DNA of 64,000 bases from Deroplatys truncata. Taxonomy: Eukaryota; Arthropoda; Insecta; Mantodea; Mantidae. The notes below the pieces were generated by a model. That model was not told where the DNA came from, did no database searches, and worked only from the letters and a program-made list of their open reading frames with translations. The position numbers and the translations under genes are program-made. The stretch covers positions 126,484,295 to 126,548,294 of the forward strand of contig CM060977.1 in NCBI GenBank assembly GCA_030765065.1, read 5' to 3'. Of the stretch, positions 45,502-56,898 are shown one piece after another (the first letter of the stretch is position 1; each line of letters opens with the position of its first letter).

Positions 45502-45719
45502 AGTAGGTAAATATAGAGAGATCGAGCACAGTTTTTTGCGTTTATATGGGAAAGGATAGGGAAAACGAGGCTAGATGGGGCGGTTCAAGGAGGAAAATGC
45601 GTTTATATGGGTGAGATAGGGAATACCAGGGCTGATGCTAGGCTAGTCAGATGCTAAAGGAGGGAAATACGTTTATATGGAAGAGATAGTAGAGAGGTGT
45701 TAGACTAGACAGAGGTCGA

Positions 45720-46530
45720 GGAGTAGAGTAGGGTTTATATGAAAGGTATAGGAAAAAGAGGAGGGGTGTTAGGTTAGACAGAGTTGAAGGGTAAAGCATG
45801 TCTTTTATATGAGAGAGGTAGGGAACAGGAGCAGGGGTGTTAGGCTAGACAGAGGTCGAGAAGTAGAGTATGGTTTATATGAAAGGTATAGCAAAACGAG
45901 GAGGGGTGTTAGGCTAGACAGAGTTGAAGGGTAGAGCATGTCCTTTATATGAGAGAGGTAGGGAACAGGAGCAGGAGTGTTAGGCTAGACAGAGTTCGAG
46001 AAGTAGAGTATGGTTTATATGAAAGGTATAGGGAAACGAGGAGGGGTGTTAGGCTAGACAGAGTTGAAGGGTAGAGCATGTCTTGTATATGAGAGAGGTA
46101 GGGAACAGGAGCAGGGGTGTTAGGCTAGACAGAGGTCAAGAAGTAGAGTATGGTTTATATGAAAGGTATAGGAAAACGAGGAGGGGTGTTAGGCTAGACA
46201 GAGTTGAAGGGCAGAGCATGTCTTGTATATGAGAGAGGTAGAGAACAGGAGCAGGGGTGTTAGGCTAGGCAGAGGTCAAGAAGTAGAGTATGGTTTATAT
46301 GAAAGGTATAGAAAAACGAGGAGGGGTATTAGACTAGACAGAGTTGAAGGGTAGAGCATGTCTTGTATATGAGAGAGGTAGGAACAGGAGCAGGGGTGTT
46401 AGGCTAGACAGAGGTCAAAAAGTAGAGTATGGTTTATATGAATGGTATAGGAAAACGAGGTGGACTGTTAGGCTAGACAGAGTTGAAGGGTAGAGTATGT
46501 CCTTTATATGAGAGAGGTTGGGAAAAGGAG
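45720..46530 (+). repeat. 140-bp tandem repeat, six units (left arm)
   Basis: The phrase 'ggtttatatgaa-ggtata' recurs near 45729, 45872, 46012, 46152, 46292 and 46431, that is every 140 bases. Each unit is itself a dimer of two roughly 70-bp halves sharing 'ggggtgttaggctagacaga'. Degenerate relatives extend to both sides (45520-47000). Non-coding. Confidence 0.93.
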
Positions 46531-47101
46531 GAGGGGTGTTAGGTTAGGAGAATTGAGTATGTGTTTATAAGGAGAGACGAGAAAACGGAGAGAGATCCTA
46601 TGCTAGGATAGACAGGTGTTAAAGTTAGGTTAGATAGGAAACCAAGGAGTGATACTCAGCTAGAGGGGGGCAGGAGGAATGCGCTTTATGAGAGGTAGGG
46701 GATACGGGGAGTGGTGTTAGGCTAGACAGAGGTTGAGAGTAGAGTAGGCGTTTATATGTATGAGAAGTATAGAACAGGAGGAGGGGTGTTAGGCTAGACA
46801 GAGGTCGAGGAGCAGAGTATGGTTTATATGAGAGGTACAGGGAAACGAGGAGAGGAGTTGGGCTAGGCTACGCAGAGGTAGAGGAGTAGAGTATGGTTTA
46901 TATGAGAGGTATAGGGACACGAGGAGAGTCGGTAGGCTAGACAGATAGTGAAGCAGTAGGAATATAGACTTATATACAGGAGAGATAGGGAATAGGAGGG
47001 GAGGGGCTACACTTTGAAAGCGACTTTAGACGTGAACTTAGTGGTAAACTGTTTCATGCTAATGTTAGAACCCTAATTCTAGACATGCCCATCACGTAAC
47101 C

Positions 47102-47790
47102 CATTCAGGGAAAAGGTGGCTGCTCAGGGAAAAAGTGACACACAAAGGGAAAACGTTGACCTGCAAAGGGAAAAACGTGACCAGCAAAGGGAAAAATGTG
47201 ACCAGCAAAGGGAGAAAGGTGACCAGCAAAGGGAAAAACGTGACCAGCAAAGGGAAAAAGGTGACCAGCAAAGGGAAAAAAGGTGACCAGCAAAGGGAAA
47301 AACGTGAGCAGCAATGGGAAAAAAGGTAACCAGCAACGGGAAAAACGTTACCAGCAAAGGGAAACAGGTGACCAGCAACGGAAAAAACGTTACCAGCAAA
47401 GGAAAAAAGGTGACCAGCAAAGGGGAAAAGGTGACCAAAAAAGGGGAAAAGGTGACCAAAAAAGGGAAAAAGGTGACCAGCAAAGGGAAAAATGTGACCA
47501 GCAAAGGGAAAAATGTGACCAGCAAAGGGAAAAAAGGTGACCAGCAAAGGGAAAAACGTGACCAGCAAAGGGAAAAACGTGACCAGCAAAGGGAAAAAGG
47601 TGACCAGCAAAGGGAAAAGGGTGACTAGCAAAGGGAAAAAGGTACCAGCAACGGGAAAAAGGAGAGCAGCAAAGGGAAAATGGTGACCAGCAAAGGGAAA
47701 AAGGTGTCCAGTAAAGGGAAAAATTTGACCAGCAAAGGGAAAAAAGGTGACCAGCAAAGGGAAAAAGGTGACCAGCAAAGGGAAAAGCTA
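47102..47790 (+). repeat. 21-bp minisatellite, about 32 units (left arm)
   Basis: The unit is approximately gtgaccagcaaagggaaaaa, with one-base length changes. Because 21 is a multiple of three, long ORFs appear in several frames and on both strands (for example 47092-47778 minus, reading LLVTFFP repeats). These are almost certainly by-products of the repeat. Confidence 0.93.
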
Positions 47791-47799
47791 ACCCACTCA

Positions 47800-48660
47800 C
47801 ACTAACAGGTAAGTAATTCAGTTAGTATCACAGGGTAGGACATATCCCGGGGAAGCGGATATAGCATAGTTCCGTATGATGTTGCAGGTAATTCAGAGAG
47901 TATCGTAGGTATTTAGGATAATTCAAGTAACATAAGTGTTTAGAGTCACTCAGCTAGTATCACAGGAGGCTAGTTTCCTGGAGCAGGACGTATCATAGCT
48001 GCATATTTTGCACAGGCAATTCAGTTAGTATCGGAGGGCATTTAAGCTAATTCAGCTACTATTACAAGAGTCTGACTGCATCATAGCAGTGTATGATTTC
48101 ACAGGTAATTCAGTTAGTATTGTAGGTATTTAGGCTAATTCATCTAGTATCACAGGAGGATAGATTCCAGGAGTTGGGTATAGCATAGTTTCATATTTCA
48201 CAGGTAACTCAGCTAGTATCGTAGGTATTTAGCATAATTCAAGCGTCATAGGTGTTTAGAGTAATTAAGCTAGCATTACAGGAGGGCAGGTTCCAGGGTT
48301 GGTTATAACGTAGTTTCGTATTTTACAGATAGTTCAGGTAATATCGTAAGTATTCGGGTAATCAGCATAGTTTCACAGATACTCGTGATAATTTCGATCA
48401 GAGATTTGTATCACAGCTATTTAAGGTAAATGCAGGTGATTCAGGTTGTATCAATGGTATTTGAGTCATTTTAACAGGTAATTCATCCAGTATCATTGAT
48501 ATTTAAGGCAAACCAGATAGTGTCACAGGTGCTCGTGCTAATTTAGAACAGGAATTTGTATCAGAGCTAGTTAAGGTAATTTCACATGATTCGGGTAGTA
48601 TCACAGGTATTTAAGTCATTTTAGCAGGTAATTCAACTAGTATCACAGGTACACATGGTA
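47800..48660 (+). repeat. degenerate AATTCAG/GTATCACAGG repeat (left arm)
   Basis: 'acaggtaattcagttagtat' variants recur at irregular spacings of roughly 40-90 bases. Non-coding; mirrored at 58360-59220. Confidence 0.8.
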
Positions 48661-48869
48661 ATATAGAGAGTAATTAGATCATAAACATTTCTCATCCAAC
48701 GTTACAACAATTTATATACTTTTTTCTAAATCTTACAAACTTATATGTTAAACAGTTATAAACTGCAGGGATAAACTGTATATCGGTTTACAGTGAAGTA
48801 TACGTCCTAACCTATGCCCACCTTGTATGTTCTGCATCTTCTCATTGTCTATTCATTCCTAACATAATC

Positions 48870-49065
48870 ACGTAACAAGACGTAACCAACAAACGTAACC
48901 ACGTAACAAGACGTAACATAACAGCATGACAAGACGTCACACTAAGTAACATAAGCACGTATCCTGATAACATCACGTGACATCACGTAACCAGAAACGT
49001 CACACGACGTAACAACACGTAGCAACTATGTAACCAAGTAACAAAACGTAAGAACAACACGCAAC
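48870..49065 (+). repeat. ACGTAAC-rich cluster (left arm)
   Basis: Many cgtaac/acgtaac and related cgtcac words in about 200 bases, at irregular spacing. Mirrored at 57955-58160. Confidence 0.85.
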
Positions 49066-49498
49066 CAGCCCATTGCTAAGGTAATCTAAGCTAATCCATC
49101 CTTCATAACTTAGACAATAAGTACGAGAACCTAGCCTAGATTAACCCGACCAATCCAAACGTTCCTCTCATCATCTATTCTACTCAGTCATCGACTAACC
49201 TAATCCGACTAACCAAAGATAACCTCAATGTTTTATTCAGGTTTTATCATTCGAGAGTTTTAATTGAAAAGTTTACCTCAACATACCTTTATTTTAGTTT
49301 GTTGTAGGCGTCTCTCCCCTTTTTATCTAGGCTTGAGACTAGCACTAGGATTGCTCCTAATGGCAGGGTTACCACCTTCCCTTCCATCTTCTTCTTTCTT
49401 CATCAGACGTCTGCTAGTTGCATACACAGCACACGGATAAACTTCATTTTTATGATTGTAGACTCACGAGAAAATCTTCATCTTCGACTTACATTCTC

Positions 49499-50124
49499 TT
49501 AAGCACTGCTTGTAATACTGTAATGTGCATACGCATTGGTAGTTATTCCATCCTCAGCAATAATTCTTTTATCATCAAAGGGATTCAATGTAATTTTATT
49601 CACTTGCACTGTGGTAACAGCATGCTTTAGTGATAGGATTAGATTCATGGGCGTTCTGATGATTTCACAGGTTTTAAGACAGTCTGTATAGCTGTCAAAC
49701 GAAATGTACGGCTTAATAGCGCTATGTTTTATACCTTTAATCTTTTTATCATTGATCCTTGAATATCTAAGGCATACATCTTAGGACGTAGTCCAACAAA
49801 GCGCAGGATGATTTTGCTATTAGCCTCATCTTTAAATTTTCCCAATACCTTCTTGTTATTAGTAGAGTAGCATATATGGTTGGCAGGGTAATCAGCTGTA
49901 TCGAGATGCTCAAGAAAACGTAGCCTGTCCTGGTACACATCTTCAGTTGTTACACGATGAATGAATGAATCAGTGTCCATATACATAAGCTTCAGGTTTT
50001 CAGCTCCATAATAAGGCAACAACACGTCGTAATGATAGTGATACATTAATGTCTTGGAGATGTCCAACACACTCATACCAATGTATATAGACTTGTTGAA
50101 TACAATCTGACGAGAGGCCATATG
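49499..50124 (-). pseudogene. polB: Polinton-type DNA polymerase B, C-terminal fragment 1 (left arm)
   Basis: Reads from HMASRQIVFNKSIYIGMSVL through the palm motif C YMDTDS (about residue 40 of the fragment) to a YALDIQGSMIK block. A frameshift follows, and a second frame carries the conserved C-terminal ITLNPFDDKR and ends near 49499. YxDTD is the catalytic metal-binding motif of family B polymerases; the flanking layout is that of the protein-primed group in Polintons and adintoviruses. The upstream exonuclease and polymerase regions are missing. At 50124 the frame runs directly into the low-complexity block. Protein-primed replication of the element would be its ancestral role; this copy cannot be active. 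Confidence 0.88.
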
Positions 50125-51085
50125 TACAGCAGCTACAATGATAGCAGCAATAGATCCTGCAGCTACAGAAACATCACCCGCAGCCTGGACAATAGCTGTA
50201 ACAGAAGCAAATACAATAGCTACCGTAGCAGATACAGCAGCTGTACGACAATAGATGTAACAGATCTTACAGCTGTAGCAACATCTGCTACAATAACAGC
50301 AGCGACAAACACCAGTTACATAACAGCTGTAGGAGCAGCAGCTAATCCAGCAGCAGGAAAGATTTAGCACTCTTAGCAATAGCAAGCATCACAGCAAAGA
50401 TATTCCAGCTGTAGCTTCACCCACCACAGCAACAGCAGTCATCACTCCAACTGTAACATCAAATACGAGAGCTGAAGTAGTAGATACAACACTGTAACAT
50501 CAGCTACAGCAATAACAGCATCAGATCAGCTAGCTGTAACAGCATTAGACATAGTCAGCACAATACCTATAGCAGAAGCAAATACAGCAGCTATCGTAGC
50601 AGATACAGAGACTGTACAACAATAGCTGTAACAGACCCCACAGCTGTAGCAGCATCTGCTATAACAATAGCAGTAGCCGTCGCATTGCTAAACAACTGCA
50701 GCAGCAGCTAGAGATTTAGCAGTGTTAGCAATAGCAAGCATCACAGCAATGATATTCCAGCTGTATATTCCCCTACCACAGCAACAGCAGTCATCACAAC
50801 AACATCAACAGTAAATACGACAGATGTAGTAGCAGATACAGCATCTATAGCAACAGCAGCTACAACGATAGCAGCAATAGATCCTGCAGCTGTAGCAGCA
50901 TTAGACACAATCAACACAATAGCTGTAGCAAAAGCAAGTACAATTACTATCGTAGCAGATACAGCAGCTGTACAACAATAGATGTAACAGATCCTACAGC
51001 TGTAGCAACATCTGATACAATAATAGCAGCGACAACAACCGGTTACATTACAACTGTAGCAGCAGCAGCTAATCCATTTTTTGTT
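50125..51085 (-). repeat. GCTGTA-type low-complexity block, about 3 units of roughly 360 bp (left arm)
   Basis: The minus strand is built of GCT/GTA/ACA/TCT-like triplets with a strong three-base phase. Longer units repeat about every 360 bases (block 'gtatctgctac-atag' recurs). ORFs in it read alternating A/V/T/I or C/Y/S residues (50741-51088; start of 49729-50385). It lies exactly between the two polB fragments. Confidence 0.85.
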
Positions 51086-51309
51086 CAAATGTAGCAGCTT
51101 TATCAGTTAAATCAATGCTTCATTAAACAAGGATTGTAAGGGTAGACGTCTCTTCCCTTTATATAGGGCTGAGACTAACACTAGTATTTGCTCCTAATGA
51201 CAATGGTTACCGCCTCCCCTTCAATCTTCTCCTTTCTTCACCATTTGTCTGCTATGTGAATACACAGCACATGAGTAAACTAATTTTTTAACATTGTAGA
51301 CTCGCGGAG

Positions 51310-52378
51310 ATCATCAAAGGGATTCAATGTAGTTTTATTCACTTGCACAGTAGTAGCAGCGTGCTTTCATGATAAGATTAGATTCATAGGCGTTCTGAGG
51401 ATTTCACAGGTTTTAAGACAATCAGTATAACTCTCAAATGTAAAGTACTGCTTAATAGCACTACGTTTATACCCTTAATCTTTTTTATCATTGAGCCGTG
51501 GATATCTAAGGCATACATCTTAGCTCGTAGTCCGACAAAGTGCTGGATGATTTTACCATTAGCCTCATCTTTAGATTTCCCAAGCACTTTGTTTAGAGCT
51601 GAATAGCATATATAGTTGACAGGGTAATCAGCTGTATCCAGATGCTCAAGTAAACGTAACTTGTCCTGGTACACATCTTCAGTCATCACACGATGAATGA
51701 ACGAATCAGTGTCCATATACATAAGCTTCAGGTTTTCAGCTCCATAATAAGGCAACAACACGTCGTAATGGTAGTTATACATTAATGTCTTGGAGATATC
51801 CAACACACTCATACCGATGTATATAGGCTTGTTGAACACGATCTGACGAGAGGCCATATGCACAGCAGCTAGATTGACGGCATTTATTGTTCGATCGATA
51901 AACGTAGGCTTGACGATCAGCTTCTCTAGAGTCTTCTAATTTATCACCAGTCGTATATCCATACGATCAGGCAGATTCTACATAGTTTTTCCAAACATGA
52001 CGTTGTTAAAGAGCTTGTAGAGGTCCTTCTCGAAATCATTTGCAGCTTGTTGTCGTAGCCTGTTGTTAACTTCCACATAAGGTTTTAACCACTGTGACTG
52101 TTGGAATTGCAGCACACGATGGATTTTTTTAGTCGTAACCCATGATTAAGAGCTTGCTTCAAAGCCATGTAATGCACTACATACTTCTTTCGAGGTCCAA
52201 GACGAGGTATCAGTTTCTTTGTATATGATTTCAATGGTTTCGTACACTCAGGCAGGAAAGGTAGATCGTTAAGTTCTATAGGATGCTCGATGTCTATGAC
52301 GTCACACCCAGAGACAGGATGTCTGGCAGTATCAAACACGTTTAAACTCGTCTCGTAACTACCTGTATGTGCTGTCAC
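51310..52378 (-). pseudogene. polB: Polinton-type DNA polymerase B, fragment 2 (left arm)
   Basis: The first part (ORF 52085-52378) has DIEHPIELNDLPFLPE and [20 protein letters not shown], the region ahead of motif B. A frame break follows, then the motif-B-like NNVMFGKTM, a stop, and then the open frame 51384-51863 with HMASRQIVFNKPIYIGMSVL, YMDTDS and YALDIHGSMIK. The C-terminal block is cut after the 'NPFDD' region (near 51310). One difference from the right arm: this arm reads aaaaaaatcc near 52127 where the right arm has aaaataatcc, a stop. The exonuclease region is absent. Inactive. Confidence 0.88.
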
Positions 52379-52679
52379 ACCAACAAGAGAAGTATTCCCA
52401 CACGCTCATTCAGTCAGAGGTTCCATTCAAAGCCTACCACCACCCATTACACCAAAGCTAGTACAATCTCTATTATCAAAATACTTAAAAGTAAATGCTT
52501 AAAAGGTAACGTAGAAGATTTTCCTCCTTATTTACTTAAATGTGTGTATATACTACATTATTTCATGTTTTCATTCCCTTTTCAATTCTTCCTTTCCATC
52601 TTCTTCTAGAAAGACCATTACATTTCACTACAATCACGGGCAAAGCATTTTTTCCAGAGTTTCACAGATTCTAAGCTTC

Positions 52680-54340
52680 TAGAATCGAACCCGGTAATAG
52701 TTTTAATAAATGTATTTTTAGTAATTTAGCTCCCTCGCATCAGCATCTACCATTTAATCTTTACTCGAACCTGATAGGATTCATAGGCTTGAAGATATAT
52801 GAAATCACCCCTTCGGGATTCGATCTGAGTACTTTAAAGTACTTTTTGTCATGATAACGATATTTAGGAACTAGGTACTCTGTTTACGGTTTACTTGACG
52901 TGTCTATATAAATTAGATTACGAGTTATTAAATTTGCAAGTAAATTTCATTAAATCGGTATTCGAACCCAGAACACCAGGAACAAAATAATTTATAATAT
53001 TAGGGTAGAATTGAGAGTGTGGCTAATTAGTGGGAGGGGGGCTAATTAGCATATTAATTGCATTCCATGCATATTAAGTGGGCCCGAAATGTCAATTCTA
53101 CCCTACTGATTAATCGCTTATATCTCCTGAATGAAAAGAGATAGAACAATGGGATAAAAACTAATCAATTCTTTTGAATGCGCCGCGTCCTTGAGATATT
53201 AATCCGAGTTGTCCGAGATGACTGGGTTCGAATCCCACGAGTAATTACAAATTCAACTTCTAATAACTCAGAGACTAATTAAGATAAAGACGCCAAATAA
53301 ATTTTATTACATTTACATCATTAGGTAGTTTCTTCTGAATGTACATTTCGATACCTGGTGTCCTGGATTCGATCCTTAATTTTTAAATCTTCATTATCTC
53401 GGAAACTAAGAGAGGTAGAGGGATGTACCAAAGCATGTTTGATAGCTGTTATAATGTGTAATTAATAATGTATATAATTTTCAATCAGTTGTTCCTAGTT
53501 CGAATCCCGATTTTTAAATGATTTCCTTAATTTTTCTCTATATACTAGAATATATCACTTAGATTGATTGCGTGACCGCATACAACTCTCTTTAACATGT
53601 AAAACTAATTTTATAAATAATGTTGTTTCTGGTGTTCTGGGTTCGAATACCGATAAAATGTAATTTACTTATAAATTTAATAACTCCTAAACTACTTAAG
53701 ATAAAGACGTCAAATAAACTTTATTACATTTATATCAACAGGTGGTTTCTTGCGGATCTATATTTGGGGATCTGGTGTCCTGAGTTCGATTCTTAATTTT
53801 AAATCTTCATTATCTCTGGAACTAAATGAGGTAGAGGAGTGGGCCAAAGCATGTTTGATAGGTTCTGTACTGGGTAATTAATGCTGTATATAATTGTCAA
53901 TCAGTTGTGCTTGGTTCGATTCCAATCTTTTAATGAGTTCCTTAATTTTCCTCTGTACACTAGAATATATCACTTGGATTGATAGCGTAACTGCAACAGC
54001 TTTGTTTAACATGTCAAGCTAATAATATAAATTATTTTGTTCCTGGTGTTCTGGGTTCGAATACCGATTTATGAAATTTACTTGCAAATTTAATAACTCG
54101 TAATCTAATTTATATAGACACGTCAAGTAAACCGTAAACAGAGTACCTAGTTCCTAAATATCGTTATCATGACAAAAAGTACCTTAAAGTACTCAGATCG
54201 AATCCCGAAGGGGTGATTTCATATATCTTCAAGCCTATGAATCCTATCAGGTTCGAGTAAAGATTAAATGGTAGATGCTGATGCGAGGGAGCTAAATTAC
54301 TAAAAATACATTTATTAAAACTATTACCGGCTTCGATTCT
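52680..54340. repeat. regular array of B-box-like TTCGA motifs, about 140-bp monomers
   Basis: TCGA cores within GGTTCGAATCC-like words occur at 52685, 52820, 52972, 53228, 53369, 53500, 53643, 53786, 53916, 54057, 54198 and 54333. Spacings are 135, 152, 256, 141, 131, 143, 143, 130, 141, 141 and 135. The 141/131/143 pattern repeats, giving a trimer of about 415-417 bp (for example agataaagacg at 53282 and 53699). Motifs left of 53000 point to the minus strand, those right of 53105 to the plus strand. No A box or cloverleaf accompanies them. Confidence 0.85.
53001..53105. repeat. 105-bp hairpin at the orientation switch of the palindrome
   Basis: Perfect 14-bp inverted repeat tagggtagaattga (53001-53014) and tcaattctaccta-type partner (53092-53105, tcaattctacccta). 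The loop holds 'ggctaattag' twice. It sits where the left arm's homology stops and where the B-box motifs change strand. It may be a tiny MITE or the inversion junction. Confidence 0.8.
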
Positions 54341-54642
54341 AGAAGCTTAGAATCTGTGAAACTCTGGAAAAAATGCTTTGCTCGTGATTGTAGTGAAATG
54401 TAATGGTCTTTCTAGAAGAAGATGGAAAGGAAGAATTGAAAAGGGAATGAAAACATGAAATAATGTAGTATATACACACATTTAAGTAAATAAGGAGGAA
54501 AATCTTCTACGTTACCTTTTAAGCATTTACTTTTAAGTATTTTGATAATAGAGATTGTACTAGCTTTGGTGTAATGGGTGGTGGTAGGCTTTGAATGGAA
54601 CCTCTGACTGAATGAGCGTGTGGGAATACTTCTCTTGTTGGT

Positions 54643-55711
54643 GTGACAGCACATACAGGTAGTTACGAGACGAGTTTAAACGTGTTTGATACTGCCAGAC
54701 ATCCTGTCTCTGGGTGTGACGTCATAGACATCGAGCATCCTATAGAACTTAACGATCTACCTTTCCTGCCTGAGTGTACGAAACCATTGAAATCATATAC
54801 AAAGAAACTGATACCTCGTCTTGGACCTCGAAAGAAGTATGTAGTGCATTACATGGCTTTGAAGCAAGCTCTTAATCATGGGTTACGACTAAAATAATCC
54901 ATCGTGTGCTGCAATTCCAACAGTCACAGTGGTTAAAACCTTATGTGGAAGTTAACAACAGGCTACGACAACAAGCTGCAAATGATTTCGAGAAGGACCT
55001 CTACAAGCTCTTTAACAACGTCATGTTTGGAAAAACTATGTAGAATCTGCCTGATCGTATGGATATACGACTGGTGATAAATTAGAAGACTCTAGAGAAG
55101 CTGATCGTCAAGCCTACGTTTATCGATCGAACAATAAATGCCGTCAATCTAGCTGCTGTGCATATGGCCTCTCGTCAGATCGTGTTCAACAAGCCTATAT
55201 ACATCGGTATGAGTGTGTTGGATATCTCCAAGACATTAATGTATAACTACCATTACGACGTGTTGTTGCCTTATTATGGAGCTGAAAACCTGAAGCTTAT
55301 GTATATGGACACTGATTCGTTCATTCATCGTGTGATGACTGAAGATGTGTACCAGGACAAGTTACGTTTACTTGAGCATCTGGATACAGCTGATTACCCT
55401 GTCAACTATATATGCTATTCAGCTCTAAACAAAGTGCTTGGGAAATCTAAAGATGAGGCTAATGGTAAAATCATCCAGCGCTTTGTTGGACTACGAGCTA
55501 AGATGTATGCCTTAGATATCCACGGCTCAATGATAAAAAAGATTAAGGGTATAAACGTAGTGCTATTAAGCAGTACTTTACATTTGAGAGTTATACTGAT
55601 TGTCTTAAAACCTGTGAAATCCTCAGAACGCCTATGAATCTAATCTTATCATGAAAGCACGCTGCTACTACTGTGCAAGTGAATAAAACTACATTGAATC
55701 CCTTTGATGAT
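54643..55711 (+). pseudogene. polB: Polinton-type DNA polymerase B, fragment 2 (right arm)
   Basis: Mirror of 51310-52378. The ORF 54643-54897 (84 codons) ends at a stop created by a single base difference from the left arm. Motif-B-like NNVMFGKTM is followed by a TAG. The open frame 55158-55637 holds YMDTDS. Homology to fragment 1 ends in the 'NPFDD' block at about 55711, where roughly 100 bases present in fragment 1 are deleted. Inactive. Confidence 0.88.
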
Positions 55712-55934
55712 CTCCGCGAGTCTACAATGTTAAAAAATTAAAGTTTACTCATGTGCTGTGTATTCACATAGCAGACAAATGGTGAAGAAAGGAGAAGATG
55801 GAAGGGGAGGCGGTAACCATTGTCATTAGGAGCAAATACTAGTGTTAGTCTCAGGCCTATATAAAGGGAAGAGACGTCTACCCTTACAATCCTTGTTTAA
55901 TGAAGCATTGATTTAACTGATAAAGCTGCTACAT

Positions 55935-56898
55935 TTGAACAAAAAATGGATTAGCTGCTGCTGCTACAGTTGTAATGTAACCGGTTGTTGTCGCTGCTAT
56001 TATTGTATCAGATGTTGCTACAGCTGTAGGATCTGTTACATCTATTGTTGTACAGCTGCTGTATCTGCTACGATAGTAATTGTACTTGCTTTTGCTACAG
56101 CTATTGTGTTGATTGTGTCTAATGCTGCTACAGCTGCAGGATCTATTGCTGCTATCGTTGTAGCTGCTGTTGCTATAGATGCTGTATCTGCTACTACATC
56201 TGTCGTATTTACTGTTGATGTTGTTGTGATGACTGCTGTTGCTGTGGTAGGGGAATATACAGCTGGAATATCATTGCTGTGATGCTTGCTATTGCTAACA
56301 CTGCTAAATCTCTAGCTGCTGCTGCAGTTGTTATGCAATGCGACGGCTACTGCTATTGTTATAGCAGATGCTGCTACAGCTGTGGGGTCTGTTACAGCTA
56401 TTGTTGTACAGTCTCTGTATCTGCTACGATAGCTGCTGTATTTGCTTCTGCTATAGGTATTGTGCTGACTATGTCTAATGCTGTTACAGCTAGCTGATCT
56501 GATGCTGTTATTGCTGTAGCTGATGTTACAGTGTTGTATCTACTACTTCAGCTCTCGTATTTGATGTTACAGCTGGAGTGATGACTGCTGTTGCTGTGGT
56601 GGGTGAAGCTACAGCTGGAATATCTTTGCTGTGATGCTTGCTATTGCTAAGAGTGCTAAATCTTTCCTGCTGCTGGATTAGCTGCTGCTCCTACAGCTGT
56701 TATGTAACTGGTGTTTGTCGCTGCTGTTATTGTAGCAGATGTTGCTACAGCTGTAAGATCTGTTACATCTATTGTCGTACAGCTGCTGTATCTGCTACGG
56801 TAGCTATTGTATTTGCTTCTGTTACAGCTATTGTCCAGGCTGCGGGTGATGTTTCTGTAGCTGCAGGATCTATTGCTGCTATCATTGTAGCTGCTGTA
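55935..56898 (+). repeat. GCTGTA-type low-complexity block (right arm)
   Basis: Mirror of 50125-51085. Unit repeats begin near 55955, 56315 and 56683. Triplet-phased, encoding A/V/T/I-rich (55935-56282) or C/Y/S-rich (56279-56497) strings depending on frame. Confidence 0.85.

Larger units (their letters stand above)
45502..53000 (+). repeat. left arm of the giant inverted repeat
   Basis: Mirror relation: inner arm positions sum to about 107,021-107,023 with their right-arm partners (for example 51384/55637 and 49729/57294). Outside the 21-bp minisatellite the sum is 107,086, and at the termini 106,945. The changes equal about three 21-bp units gained in the right arm and one 140-bp unit gained in the left arm. 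Scattered substitutions exist, for example at 52831 and 52635. Confidence 0.93.

Noticed and set aside
52680..54340. tRNA gene cluster or CRISPR-like array from the spaced TTCGA motifs
   Set aside because: Only the B-box-like word recurs, with no A box or cloverleaf; the intervening sequences are diverged copies of each other, not unique spacers.
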